Part shown: piece after piece, positions 55,220 through 64,000 of the stretch
Layout: each line of letters opens with the position of its first letter
Numbering within the stretch: position 1 is the stretch's first letter
NCBI GenBank assembly: GCA_963794305.1
Contig: CAWCDQ010000046.1
Coordinates: 54,280 to 118,279, forward strand
Direction: 5' to 3'
DNA from: CAVQFC01 sp963794305
GTDB taxonomy: Bacteria; Acidobacteriota; Vicinamibacteria; Vicinamibacterales; CAVVIG01
DNA: 64,000 bases
Translations under genes and position numbers: made by a program
Notes under the pieces: model-generated
What the model was told of the DNA's origin: nothing
What the model saw: the letters and a program-made list of their open reading frames with translations, nothing else
The model's database searches: none

Positions 55220-56875
55220 ATGAAACCCGTGATCCGTGGATCCCGTCTCGCGATCGTCGTGTGCGCGCTCGCGGCCACCGTCATTCCGGCCGCGCAGCAG
55301 GCGCCGTCCACTCCTCCAGCGAACGCGCGACCGGCGAATCCGGCGCTCGATCGCTACAAGCAGGACGTCGGCCAGGAGGTGGATGGTCTTCAGGAAATGA
55401 TTCAGCGGATGAACGACCAGGTCTTCAGCTTCGGCGAGCTCGGGTTCCAGGAGTTCGAGACGACGAAGTACCTGACCGGCATCCTGAAGCAGAACGGCTT
55501 CACGATCCAGGAGAACCTCGCGGGCATTCCGACGGCGTGGATGGCGAGCTGGGGATCGGGCAAGCCGGTCATCGCGCTCGGCTCCGATATCGACGACATC
55601 CCGCAGGCATCGCAGAAGCCGGGCGTCGCCTATCACGATCCGATCATCGAGGGCGCCCCGGGCCACGGCGAAGGACACAACTCCGGAATGCCGCTCCAGA
55701 TTGCCGCCGCGCTGGCCGTCAAGAAGGTCATGGAGCAGCAGCATCTGTCGGGCACGCTCCGGCTCTGGCCTGGCGTGGCGGAGGAACTGGACGGCGCGAA
55801 GGCGTACTACGTGAAGGCGGGCGCGTTCAAGGACGTCGACATCTCGATCTTCGCCCACGTCGGCTCGAACATGCAGGCGAACTGGGGCGAGAGCATGTCG
55901 AACGCCCTGGTGTCGGTCGAATACAACTTCAAGGGTGAGAGCGCACACGCTGCCGGTGCGCCGTGGCGGGGCCGCTCCGCGCTCGACGCGGTGGAATTGA
56001 TGGACACCGCGTGGAACTTCCGCCGCGAGCATCTTCGCCTTCAGCAGCGCTCGCACTACGTGATCACCAACGGCGGCGATCAGCCGAACGTCGTCCCGCC
56101 CAACGCTTCGGTCTGGTACTACTTCCGCGAGACCGATTATCCCCACACCAAGGAGATGTGGGCCATCGGCGACAAGCTCGCGCAGGCCGCGACGATGATG
56201 ACCGACACCGAGGTGTCGTCACGGCTGCTCGGCTCGGCGTGGTCGGGTCATTTCAACAAGACGATCGCCGAAACGATGCACGCGAACATCGAGACGGTCG
56301 GCCTGCCGCACTGGACCGAGGCCGATCAGGCCCTGGCGAAGGCGCTCCAGCACGAGTTGAAGGTGCCGGAGATCGGCCTCGCCACGAAGCTGGAGCCGCT
56401 GCGCGGGCGGTCCGAAGTTCCGGACGAGGAGAGGCGCGGCGGCGGCTCGGACGACATCGGCGACATCTCGTGGGTCGTCCCGACGGTGACGCTCAACTAT
56501 CCCGCCAACATGCAGGCCGGTCCGGGTCACAACTGGGCGAACGCGATCTCGATGGCGACGCCGATCGCGCACAAGGGTATCTACTACGGATCGAAGGTCG
56601 TGGCGCTGACCGTGCTGGATTTCCTGACGCGCCCGGAGCTGGTCGCGCAGGCGTGGGACTACTTCAACAACGTCCAGACGAAGAACACGAAGTACGTGTC
56701 GTTCATCCGGCCGGGTGACAAGCCGGCGATCTGGCTCAACGAGCAGATCATGGCGAAGTACAGACCCGAGATGAAAAAGTATTACTACGATCCGTCCAAG
56801 TACAAAACGTATCTCGAGCAGCTTGGCATCACGTACCCGACGGTGCGAACAACGCCAAAGGCGCCTCAGGAGTGA
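55220..56875 (+). CDS. Exported M20-family amidohydrolase (AbgB-like)
   Basis: 551 residues, intact. AGGAG precedes ATG 55220. A signal peptide (LAIVVCALAATVIPAAQQ) and a Pro/Ala linker precede the M20 catalytic domain. Metal ligands are GSDIDDIPQ (Asp), PGHGEGHNSGM (His), AEELDGAKAYYV (Glu-Glu) and FAHVGSN-type His; the dimerisation domain starts ALVSVEYNFKGESAHAAGAP. The length and sequence GLPHWTEADQALAKALQ match p-aminobenzoyl-glutamate hydrolase subunit B-like proteins of Acidobacteria, predicted to hydrolyse N-acyl amino acids in the periplasm. It is coupled to the PilZ gene by a 1-base gap. Confidence 0.9.
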   Translation: MKPVIRGSRLAIVVCALAATVIPAAQQAPSTPPANARPANPALDRYKQDVGQEVDGLQEMIQRMNDQVFSFGELGFQEFETTKYLTGILKQNGFTIQENLAGIPTAWMASWGSGKPVIALGSDIDDIPQASQKPGVAYHDPIIEGAPGHGEGHNSGMPLQIAAALAVKKVMEQQHLSGTLRLWPGVAEELDGAKAYYVKAGAFKDVDISIFAHVGSNMQANWGESMSNALVSVEYNFKGESAHAAGAPWRGRSALDAVELMDTAWNFRREHLRLQQRSHYVITNGGDQPNVVPPNASVWYYFRETDYPHTKEMWAIGDKLAQAATMMTDTEVSSRLLGSAWSGHFNKTIAETMHANIETVGLPHWTEADQALAKALQHELKVPEIGLATKLEPLRGRSEVPDEERRGGGSDDIGDISWVVPTVTLNYPANMQAGPGHNWANAISMATPIAHKGIYYGSKVVALTVLDFLTRPELVAQAWDYFNNVQTKNTKYVSFIRPGDKPAIWLNEQIMAKYRPEMKKYYYDPSKYKTYLEQLGITYPTVRTTPKAPQE

Positions 56876-56879
56876 ACGG

Positions 56880-58979
56880 TTACGGCTGGCCCGTCTCCAC
56901 GACGCCGAGAAGGACGCAGAGAACGAAAGGCCATGGATGTCTCATGGCCGTGCTATTACGGGCTGGCGATCGGAGAATGTACGCGACGCGCGCGAACGTT
57001 CCCAAGATCGCATTGGCGGCGCCGCTGTTGTGCCGCACGTTGGCGGGCGGCCAGTTCAAGCTCGAGCTAAGGCCCCCGACAGGTCGTCGACGCACCAGCG
57101 CCGACGCGGCGCAGACCGCTAGCGCGCAGGCGATCCGATGATCGGGATCGAGAAAACGGCCGGGATAGGCCCAGCCGCGGAAAAAGAAGGCCGGTCCGAG
57201 GCAGGCGAGAAAAAACAGCGTCAGCGCGCCGGAAAAATCGCGGAATCGCGGTGCTCCAAACACGGCCAGAGTTGCTGCGGCGGCGCCGGCCAGCACGGGC
57301 AGCGCGCGCCAGTCGAACTGTGGCGGGTCGTTGAGCGTCACCACCATCATGGCGCTTTCGACGCCGCGCTTCAACGACTCGATTCCGGTGACTTCCGGGC
57401 GCCAAATAGCCACGACCGAGCGCGACGTCCCGTACAGCCGCTGAACACACCCGTGTAGTGCCATGTCCGCCGAGGCAAACAAGAACAGGCCGATCGCGAT
57501 CGTGGCGACAATCGTCAGCATCGAGCGCCAGGCGATGACGCGGCGCCATGGCAGCCTGCTGAAGTCGCGGGCCGAGTCCCGGGGGGCAGCGCGAAGGCCG
57601 CAACGCCGACGGCCATGGGCAGATTGTTCAGACGCGTATAGAAGCGCGAGCGTGGCGAGCACTCCGGCGGCGGCTAGCGATGGTTCTGCGGTCCACGACG
57701 ACCCGGAGCGCGACGTAGTGCGGCCGCGTAGAGAAAGCCCGCCGAGGCTGATTCCGCTGAGGCCGATGCCGAAGTATTGCCAGGAAGTGCCAAGGGTAGA
57801 CCACGAGCTCAGTGTCAGCCCATGGCGATCTGACCGGCGCGAAATCCGGCGATACGTTCTTCGTCACTCGCGCACGCAAGCAGCGAAGCCGCGAGGCCGA
57901 TGCACGCGCCGTCCCAGCACCGCTCGCCGACGCTCAATCGCCGAAGCCAGGTGCAGTGACGCCGGCAATCCACCGATAGAGCGGCTGGAATGTAGAACAC
58001 AACGAGAGCCCGCCTTCGAGCCAATAGCCCTGCATGAAGATCCGATAGGCGTATGCGCTGGAATCCCCAGTAGTCATTGCCGCCAGGATAAAACCGGAAT
58101 CGGGCCGATCTCTCCCCGCGCCCCATGCGGCGATGAGCGTCAGCCACGGAACCGCGATGAGCGCGGACGCGCCTGTGAGGTTTCGGGGACGCGCCGGCAC
58201 CGGAAGCAGCGCCAGCGACTGCCAACAGGGGACGCCCCAGAGCGCAATCCCCCTGAAGTCGTGGCGATGAGCGCGGCGAAATACACCGACACGCCGACCA
58301 GCCACGAGATCCCATCGGCGAGCGGATCGCCGACAGATACGACGCTGTCCACGCGGCGATCCACGCGAGCACGACGACGGTGATCAACCCGCGTCCGACA
58401 AGGTGTGTCAAGCGATCGGCGCGCGAGGGCCGCTTGAGCGTCGCCAGCGCGGGCGACGACCAGAGGTCGACGCCGTTCCATGTCGGCACGAAGCGCCACG
58501 CGTCTCCGATCAGCGTCGCGTCCAGGTGTATCCGGTGAATCCGCCGTCACCTGGGCGACGTCGGCGATCGGATCGCCGTCGAGGTGAATCCTCGTGTGGC
58601 CTTTCATGTCGTCGCCGACATCGATGCCGATCTCTCCGTGAGCAGGCGCCTCGAGGTAACCGGTGACCACCATCATGGTACGAGCCGCCGGAGGTCGATC
58701 GTCCTCGCTCGGGTGGAGAGCGTCTGTCGTCGGAGGCAGATTGAAGAACCACACCGGGAATTCGCCGATGCCCGTGTAAGCGCGCCTCATGACGGCAGAA
58801 CACGCGGGCTGCGGATTCCGCCAGTCGGCCCGCACGTCCCAGCTGTGCGGGACGGCACTCGTGGCGTCCGCGACGATCGGTCGCGTCGGTTCGAAGCGCA
58901 CGCACCGACCTTCCGGCGCGAGCGTGACGGCAGTCCACGCCTTCCAAATCAGGAGCACGAGAATGGCGCATCTGCTCAT
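56880..58979 (-). pseudogene. Large membrane protein, broken by many frame changes
   Basis: About 700 residues if repaired. ATG 58979 overlaps the preceding stop (ATGA). It starts with a hydrophobic anchor (CAILVLLIWKAWTAVTLA), then an extracytoplasmic domain (TSAVPHSWDVRADWRN, EFPVWFFNLPPTTDALH, MMVVTGYLEAPAHGEIG, GHTRIHLDGDPIADV), and then many membrane segments (LITVVVLAWIAAWTASYL, MLTIVATIAIGLFLFASADM, LAGAAAATLAVFGAPRF, LTLFFLACLGPAFFF, RIACALAVCAASALV). The layout resembles polytopic glycosyltransferase-like proteins, but no catalytic motif is seen. At least five frame changes make a real pseudogene as likely as sequence error. The last 30 codons are repeat-like. Confidence 0.5.
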
Positions 58980-59380
58980 CCGACTCCGCAGGAATCGCGG
59001 AAGAAGCCGAGATCAAGGTCGGAACGACCACGCCGACGAGGATCGCTTTCGCCGCGCCGTCTAGCGGCATCCCGTCGAACGGACCCGCGGTGCGAGCTGG
59101 TCACAGCGGGCGACGATCGCGGCAACTGCCGATCCAGGCCAACGCGGCGACAATGCCGAGCCCGTACATGGGTATCTTCACCCTCGATAATCACGGGCAG
59201 AGCCGTCGCGCCAATCACGATCACGTACCAACCGGACCAACCGAGCGCCGTCTCGAAACTACTCTGGCACACGTCGTTGACGCTCGATTCGCCCTCAGTT
59301 CTGCGTCCGAGGAGAGGACCGAGCCCGAAACCGAGCGTCTCCGCGCGAAGGCTGAGCGTGTGAAGATGGCCTTCGCCACG
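58976..59380 (-). pseudogene. Remnant of a small membrane protein
   Basis: Fragments in different frames give ETLGFGLGPLLGRRTEGESS, ALGWSGWYVIVIGATALPVII, MYGLGIVAALAWIGSC and AAKAILVGVVVPTLI, that is three hydrophobic segments, ending in LGFFRDSCGVG with a TGA overlapping the start of the next gene. It is consistent with the N-terminal or upstream part of the same membrane locus. No family recognised. Confidence 0.3.
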
Positions 59381-59482
59381 ATTGCTGCGACTTGCAGGTC
59401 GGCTGGGAGAGGCGTCGCTGCCTCCAGCGACGCCATCGCGGGAATCGCTTTCATCGTGTCGAGACTATCTCCGTCGCATGGC

Positions 59483-59977
59483 TCAATCCAGGGGATCGAC
59501 GGTGATGCGCGTGAGCCGAAATGGGTGCGGTAGCGCAATCTCCAGATTGCCGTTGGGGTCGAAAATTTCAACTTTCGTGTTGCCGCCGAGATTTCCCGCC
59601 TCGTCGAGCGTGAGCAACCCACGTAGCTTGCCGGCCCCCCGGTATGGCCGGTCTGGATGTCGTAGAAAATGACGACATCCGTCATCGCGAATTGCCGTCT
59701 GCCGACCTGAGTCCACACTCCGTGCCCCGATGTGAGCACGGGGTTCCTTCGTTGACTTCCGTTTGCACCGAGCTGAGGACGATGCCTCAGAGATGAACGG
59801 CGTGAGGATTCGTTCTCCGTTTTCGAATGTGCCCATCCAACTGCCGACGATGGACTTCTGCTCGTGCTGAGATTCGCCGACGCTGCCTTGGTCAGGAGTT
59901 TGCGCCGCGTGCGTCGCGGTTGTGAAGACGCCGATGACGACGCTCATCAACAATACCCTGAAGACTCTTTTCACCAT
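59483..59977 (-). CDS. Small exported lipocalin-like hypothetical protein (frameshifted)
   Basis: About 165 residues. A signal peptide (VFRVLLMSVVIGVFTTATHA) is followed by SIVGSWMGTFENGERILTPF. In other frames come VLTSGHGVWTQVGRRQFA and MTDVVIFYDIQTGHTGGA, and then KLRGLLTLDEAGNLGGNTKVEIFDPNGNL. The G-x-W-x-x-x-G-x-x-x-F and LTLD-x-x-G patterns define a family of acidobacterial secreted beta-barrel proteins with no known function. Frame changes near 59790 and 59640. It marks the last recognisable gene before the decayed region. Confidence 0.55.
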   Translation of the reverse strand: MVKRVFRVLLMSVVIGVFTTATHAAQTPDQGSVGESQHEQKSIVGSWMGTFENGERILTPFISEASSSARCKRKSTKEPRAHIGARSVDSGRQTAIRDDGCRHFLRHPDRPYRGAGKLRGLLTLDEAGNLGGNTKVEIFDPNGNLEIALPHPFRLTRITVDPLD

Positions 59978-61250
59978 GCTGATGTTCCGTCGGCCCCGGC
60001 TTCATCCCGAGCCTTCTACTGAAATAAGCGTAGAAGCCGCGCAGAATATATCACGCGAAGGAATGGAAGACGGGGCTATGGACGGTCGCGTCTACCGCGT
60101 CGGTATGCTGCGGCGATCCGTGGCGATCAACGCCGAGAGCAATTCGTGGACGGACAAATCACGAAATGCCACATGTCTACAGGAGAGCGGGATTCGCTGC
60201 AGGTTGTTGGTCCGGAAGACAGGATCGAGCCGTCTATAGCCCGGATCGCCCCGCGTAAGTATCAAATATGGTTTAACCCGCGCCGGGCGCGCCAAGATTG
60301 ATAGTCGACGAAATTCGCAAGACGGGATGGTTTCGGCAGCGGTCGCTGGTGACGACCGACGTGGTCGCGCCGTCCTGGGGTGCCGGACCCCGTCCGGGGA
60401 CTCTGGGCTACGATCGGGTCACTGACACAACTCTGACGGAGGCACCATGTCCACCAGCGCGAACGGGGTGTCCGCGTCCGCTTCGACCGAGTGGCCACAC
60501 GAACCTTCGTCGCTGCCTTCATCCTGGTCGGTCTCGCGGCGCCGATCCTTCCTTCTTCATCGCACTGGGTGGCTATACGGCCGCGTCGGCGTTGCATGTC
60601 ATCGGCCCGCCGCTCTATTTCAGGCTCCCGCACAATGGTGAGGTCGTTGCCCACGTCGACGTGCTCGGGAGGTGGCCCCCCGGATATTGCACGGATTCGT
60701 GTCAGTGAAGCGGCAACCGGCGTGACGGTTTGGGACGTGAAATCAGCAACGGCACAAAGTGCGAGTGCTGGAACGGTTGCTGGAGTCTCACGCTGAGGGC
60801 CGGTTCAAATCCAGCCTCTTTCGCCGCAGGCCGCCAGCAGTTCAGCGCGTCCTTGCCGCAGGCTCCATCATTCTCGCTGGCGCGGGGAACGGCGTATCTC
60901 TTTGAAGTCTGGGACAGCAAGGGGCGGCTCAAGCGCGACCGGTTCCACTCTAAGCGTCCGCCCGCTGGTGGAAGTGGGCAACACGGCCCTGGCGCACGTT
61001 GGACCTTGGCTTTCGCGCCGAACGCTTTCGCGTAGGCGCGCACGAGCGTGTGGTGGAACGTGGCGTGGCTTAGAAATGGCGCCGGATTCACGTATACGCG
61101 CACGTGCTGCCGGAAATGCAGCGCGACGCCGCGGCGCTGCTCGGCGGGCTGTTGCACAGCCGCTGACGCATCGCTGAAAGTGGCTCGCCCACTGGCGCGG
61201 GCGATAGGAGCACGAGGAAAGCGAAGAAGACGGTCGGAAGCGGAAGGCGG
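59978..61250. other. Gene-poor, decayed stretch
   Basis: No complete gene is recognised in 1.27 kb. Near 60490 a plausible signal-peptide stretch (TRTFVAAFILVGLAAPILP) is seen, and near 60890 a short segment (RGTAYLFEVWDSKGRLKRD) looks protein-like, but they are in different frames with stops between. This suggests the remains of an exported protein gene. The minus strand near 60092-60295 is open without resemblance to a known family. Confidence 0.4.
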
Positions 61251-61598
61251 CTAGCGGTTCCGTTCGGCGGTCAGGCGGTCGATGAGGACCTGCATGTCCG
61301 CCATCCGTTGGAACTGCGTTTCGAGCACGGTTTGCATGCGGATCAGCACGTCCTCGATGCGCGCGAGCCGCTCGCCCTCTGTTTCAGGCGGGGTGAGCCG
61401 TTGCCATTGCCGGAGCGGAGATAGGTCACGAATGGTCGTTGCGTCGGTGATGTTGTCGAACGGGTTGTCGGCATCGCTTGCTCCGAGGGAGGGAGGGCAA
61501 GCCCGGCTGGATTGCGGGCCAGCGGTGGCGTGCTCTCGATACAGGAGCCACGTTAAAGGGCAACAGCCCCGGCCGTAGTACCTTTTTGAACAGCTCAC
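61251..61598 (-). CDS. Hypothetical protein with C-terminal coiled coil
   Basis: 115 residues as read. The first 60 residues (Cys/Gly/Pro-rich) look unlike protein, so translation may begin further in. The C-terminal part ERLARIEDVLIRMQTVLETQ and RMADMQVLIDRLTAERNR is an amphipathic helix typical of small phage or structural accessory proteins. No family is assigned. It lies on the chromosome side of the tRNA-Leu remnant. Confidence 0.4.
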   Translation of the reverse strand: MSCSKRYYGRGCCPLTWLLYREHATAGPQSSRACPPSLGASDADNPFDNITDATTIRDLSPLRQWQRLTPPETEGERLARIEDVLIRMQTVLETQFQRMADMQVLIDRLTAERNR

Positions 61599-61712
61599 TT
61601 GCTTTTTGCGACGTGGGTTTGCGAACGGGATAATCGCGGCACGACTACTGTCATTAGCAAGGCGTTAGCAAAATCGCTATGACCGCGCGAGTTGCTTCGA
61701 GAAGGTGAGGGA

Positions 61713-61770
61713 TGGTGCGGAAGAGAGGGATTCGAACCTCCACCCGGTTGCCCGGACTAGCTCCTGAGGC
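61713..61770 (-). tRNA. Truncated tRNA-Leu(CAG), 3' half only: integration-site scar
   Basis: On the minus strand, starting in the anticodon loop (CTCAGGA, anticodon CAG), there follow the 3' anticodon stem GCTAG, a long variable arm TCCGGGCAACCGGG, the T arm GAGGTTCGAATCC, the acceptor strand CTCTTCCGC and an encoded CCA. The matching 5' half (which would begin GCGGAAGAG) is absent: the sequence before the anticodon loop does not pair. A 3' half of a leucine tRNA starting at the anticodon loop is the usual scar of tRNA-directed integration. The foreign DNA should lie to the right (61770 onward). Confidence 0.7.
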
Positions 61771-61880
61771 CACTTTTGCGATTTCACCGATCGTGACTGT
61801 TCGTCGCCGAACATGCGATCTCCATGAAGGCCGACGAGTTACCAGCAATCATCGTTGCGGATTGTCGCTGATGATTTCCG

Positions 61881-62108
61881 ATGAAATTCGCGCACGGGCG
61901 GACGGAAATCACAGATCGCCAAGGGCGGCGCACGTTCACGGTGCGCGAGCTGCAAGCGATGCCCGAAGCGATGCAGCGGGCCATCCGTAGTATCAAGGTG
62001 CGCACGGTCAAAGATACCGTCGCCGGCACCGAACAGGTGGTGGACGTGAAGCTGTGGGGGAAGGCGCGGGCGCTCATGCTGGCTGCGCGAGCAGGGATGC
62101 GACCCTGA
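61881..62108 (+). CDS. Terminase small-subunit-like protein fragment
   Basis: 75 residues. VRELQAMPEAMQRAIRSIKV followed by TEQVVDVKLWGKARALMLAA matches the C-terminal portion of phage terminase small subunits, where a tolerated V-K-L-x-D/G-K-x-x-A-L motif ends the protein. The N-terminal DNA-binding helices are missing, so this is probably truncated. It is the first gene inside the tRNA-Leu scar and supports a phage or phage-like origin of the insert. Confidence 0.5.
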   Translation: MKFAHGRTEITDRQGRRTFTVRELQAMPEAMQRAIRSIKVRTVKDTVAGTEQVVDVKLWGKARALMLAARAGMRP

Positions 62109-62119
62109 GATCGCCGGCC

Positions 62120-62376
62120 GTGCGCGACGAGCATTACGACCCGTTCCGGCAACTGCCGCCCACGCCGCGGCCACTCGAGGCGGTCGTGTTCGTCCTCGCG
62201 CCGGTGCGCGGCGATCAAACCGACTCGATGCGCGGCGAAGCGGGTGGTACACGCTCAACAGTGAGCTCTATGGGGCGCTGTGGTTCGCGTCGGAGGCGCT
62301 GGCCCGCGCCGACCTGGCGACGCAGCAGGACGCGCTCGCGGCCGTCGGCTGGACGACGGTCGCGTTTGCACCGTGA
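62120..62376 (+). CDS. Small hypothetical protein in the insert (frameshifted)
   Basis: About 85 residues from GTG 62120: VRDEHYDPFRQLPPTPRPLE, AVVFVLAPVRGDQTDSMRGE, then, after a frame change near 62246, WYTLNSELYGALWFASEALA and DALAAVGWTTVAFAP. It looks like a soluble phage-type accessory protein. No family recognised; it lies between a terminase-like fragment and a small membrane protein. Confidence 0.45.
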
Positions 62377-62399
62377 CGGATCGGATCGCGAGGTGAAGA

Positions 62400-62683
62400 A
62401 TGCGCTTTTTCGAGACCAGCGAGACGGAGTTGGCCACGTGGGTCGCATCGCGGGCGTGTTCTCTCTGCTTGCGCTCGTCCCAGGGTGTGAATGGTTCCAT
62501 CGGGTCGATACGCTCTGCGCGATGAGAATCGTCTCGACCGTCGGCTTGTGGCTGGCCTTCGTGGTGGGAAAACGGAGTATGTTGAAGCTATCGGACGTTG
62601 TTGCTGGCCCGGTCAGCCTGTTGGGTCTCCTGACGCTGACGATCGGTGTGGTTGGGCGGTCTTACTTTGTGGGGACCCGATGA
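62400..62683 (+). CDS. Small membrane protein in the insert (frameshifted)
   Basis: About 93 residues. ATG 62400 (MRFFETSETEL), then in another frame VGHVGRIAGVFSLLALVPG, AMRIVSTVGLWLAFVVGKR and VVAGPVSLLGLLTLTIGVVG give three hydrophobic segments. It could be a holin-like or other small integral membrane protein. The assignment is by hydropathy only. Confidence 0.4.
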
Positions 62684-62742
62684 TCGATTCGGGCGGCGTT
62701 CAATCGGATCAGTGATCGGTTGGGGTAGCAACACCCTGGAAC

Positions 62743-64000
62743 GTGCAACGACGTCACCGGGCGAACAGCGACTCGAGCAGCCGGGTGCCGGGCGCAGCGG
62801 TCCGCACAGGCGCCGTCGCGCAGATCGTCGACCATCGCCCCGGAGTCACGGTTCAGCGCGAGTTGATGGACATCGCACGCACAAGTCCGAAGCTGATCGC
62901 GCAGGCCCGGTTGACCGATGCCATTCGCCATAGCCCCACGATGGCCATTCAGCGAGAGCAGGTCGGCGTCATGCGCGGCGCGTCGGTGCCACGCAGAGGT
63001 CGGCCGGAAGCGGATGTGAGCAGCGCGGGCGCGCTGGCCTCGGTGCCGCCGCGCGTGTCCGCTCTGCCGTTCGATCGTGCCAGCCGGACGTTTCCGACCG
63101 CACTCCCGGCCGCCTGGCAGTCAGTCGCTCAATTGGTCAACCTGCCGCCGGATTCGTTCGGGAAGCTGGAAGATATCAAGTTGGACATCGGAGAAGGGGA
63201 GATCACAGGCAAGGATCTCCAGATCGCACTGATAACAAGTCTTAGCAAGGTGATAGGGGTCAAACCTGGTTTTGGCTATCGAGTCGCGTCGCTTGATCTA
63301 TACGCCCCCGACACAATGGGACCAGAATACAACACACCCCGAAGAGGACCACGGGATGCTGGCGTGGCCTGAGGCCGGCGACGAGGTTCTAGACGAGAAT
63401 TGGCTGCGAATCATCGTTTTGGTAGCCAACACACTCGGGGAGGCCGGCCAACTGCGGTACCTCAACAAGAATTCCGCCGCGATCCGCGAAACTCACGACA
63501 TCGTCGTCGACGTCGACTGGTACCTGGAACGCACCCAAAGCGATGTCGGTTTCCACAAGGACAGTCGCGGCACGACCTCTTTGTCAATCTGACCTACAGC
63601 AATCCACAGAAGATGCAACGGGCCGCGACCAAGCTCGATCGCCGCGGACAGCCGCAGCTCGAAGCATCGTTCCCTGCCGAAGTCCAGAAGGATCTCCGGG
63701 AGAGACGTCAGGAGTATCGGAAAATTGCGCCTCATGCTGAGCACGGAGACCTCATAGAGGAGGAGGCCGAGCCGTATGCGCGACTGAGTTTTTCGGACCC
63801 AGCCATCTGGCACAGCACGCCGCGGCTTGGCCATCGCATCGAGCGCGAAAAAGCGCTACCCGGAACCGGTCGATGAAGAGACGCTGGGACCTGGGGGCGT
63901 CTGGTTACAAGCACGACGTGCTCGCGGGCACATTCAAGAGCGAGGGGGGTGACGAGAAGGATGTCCGTGCCTTCTGGACGTGGTTTAGAAGCAAGTATGA
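62743..64000 (+). CDS. eCIS-associated-type protein with a possible 2OG-Fe(II) oxygenase domain (partial, frameshifted)
   Basis: About 420 codons to the window edge. Residues about 26-80 are three copies of the motif that precedes many DUF4157-type toxins of extracellular contractile injection systems: IVDHRPGVTVQRELMDIART, SPKLIAQARLTDAIRH, SPTMAIQREQVGVMRG. Then comes an unassigned domain (LPPDSFGKLEDIKLDIGEG, ENWLRIIVLVANTLGEAGQL). It contains VGFHKDSRGTTLFVNLTY (HxD) and, 85 residues on, IWHSTPRLGHRIER (distal His and Arg), the geometry of Fe(II)/2-oxoglutarate oxygenases. Frame changes near 63330, 63570 and 63860. The start GTG 62743 is uncertain. It may be a payload or effector. Confidence 0.5.

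Noticed and set aside
60092..60295. A small minus-strand gene in the decayed region
   Set aside because: The 67-residue frame has no recognised motif, no clear ribosome binding site and lies among fragments in other frames.
61713..61770. The tRNA-like sequence as tRNA-Sec (to support the selenoprotein)
   Set aside because: The anticodon loop CTCAGGA gives CAG (Leu), and the variable arm and T arm fit tRNA-Leu; it is also only a half gene.

Overview
The window looks like a GC-rich Acidobacteriota chromosome, most probably of the Vicinamibacteria type. This rests on gene content, because there is no rRNA. It has two MacB-like FtsX permeases of the acidobacterial ADOP type, two VWFA-related acidobacterial-domain proteins plus a third small VWA protein, paired secreted NHL beta-propellers, DUF4389, PEGA and DinB proteins, and many small secreted proteins. 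The envelope is diderm: there is a TonB-dependent receptor, a beta-barrel protein and several Sec or Tat signal peptides.

Layout. 0-6 kb: end of a MidA-like methyltransferase, HtrA protease, M24 peptidase, VWFA protein with a PrcB-like partner, and an FxLYD-like protein. 6-11 kb: alpha-glucan phosphorylase overlapping threonine dehydratase, then a divergent N-terminal-nucleophile asparaginase. 11-19 kb: deoxyribosyltransferase-like protein, P1 peptidase, DUF421, LtaS-type sulfatase, beta-barrel protein and ADOP permease. 19-29 kb: DUF4389, amidohydrolase, Bax inhibitor-1 protein, VWA, ankyrin and VWFA proteins, MFS transporter, DUF5009-type acyltransferase and PIG-L deacetylase. 29-36 kb: siderophore receptor behind a Fur-like box, DinB protein, second ADOP permease, and a peroxiredoxin with an in-frame TGA at its catalytic cysteine position. 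36-44 kb: divergent glpK/glpF, M15-like peptidase, zinc phospholipase C, amino-acid ABC transporter, beta-hydroxyacid dehydrogenase. 44-57 kb: second amidohydrolase, MNT/HEPN pair, two NHL propellers, DAHP synthase, holin-family, Tat-exported, PEGA and coiled-coil/PilZ proteins, M20 amidohydrolase. 57-61.6 kb: badly broken membrane-protein genes and little else. 61.7-64 kb: a 3' half tRNA-Leu marking an integration site, then phage-like small genes and an eCIS-associated-type protein running off the end.

Three things run through the window. First, roughly half of the genes carry one or more single-base frameshifts with perfectly conserved coding on both sides. This is most simply read as residual indel errors of a long-read assembly, so these genes are annotated across the breaks. 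Second, intergenic spaces are filled with short tandem repeats of period 7 (several unrelated heptamers) or period 9, often supplying the stop codon of the adjacent gene. Third, a family of double-hairpin palindromes (outer GTAG...CTAC clamp, inner hairpins such as GCAGGCCTtcAGGCCTGC, GCGGACCTgaAGGTCCGC and GTCCGGCTaaAGCCGGAC) lies between genes and, in three cases, at the signal-peptide/mature junction of an exported protein.

The items most worth following are the candidate selenocysteine peroxiredoxin with a SECIS-like hairpin (35.1-35.7 kb), the palindromes at signal-peptide junctions, and the eCIS-type gene beside the tRNA-Leu attachment scar.
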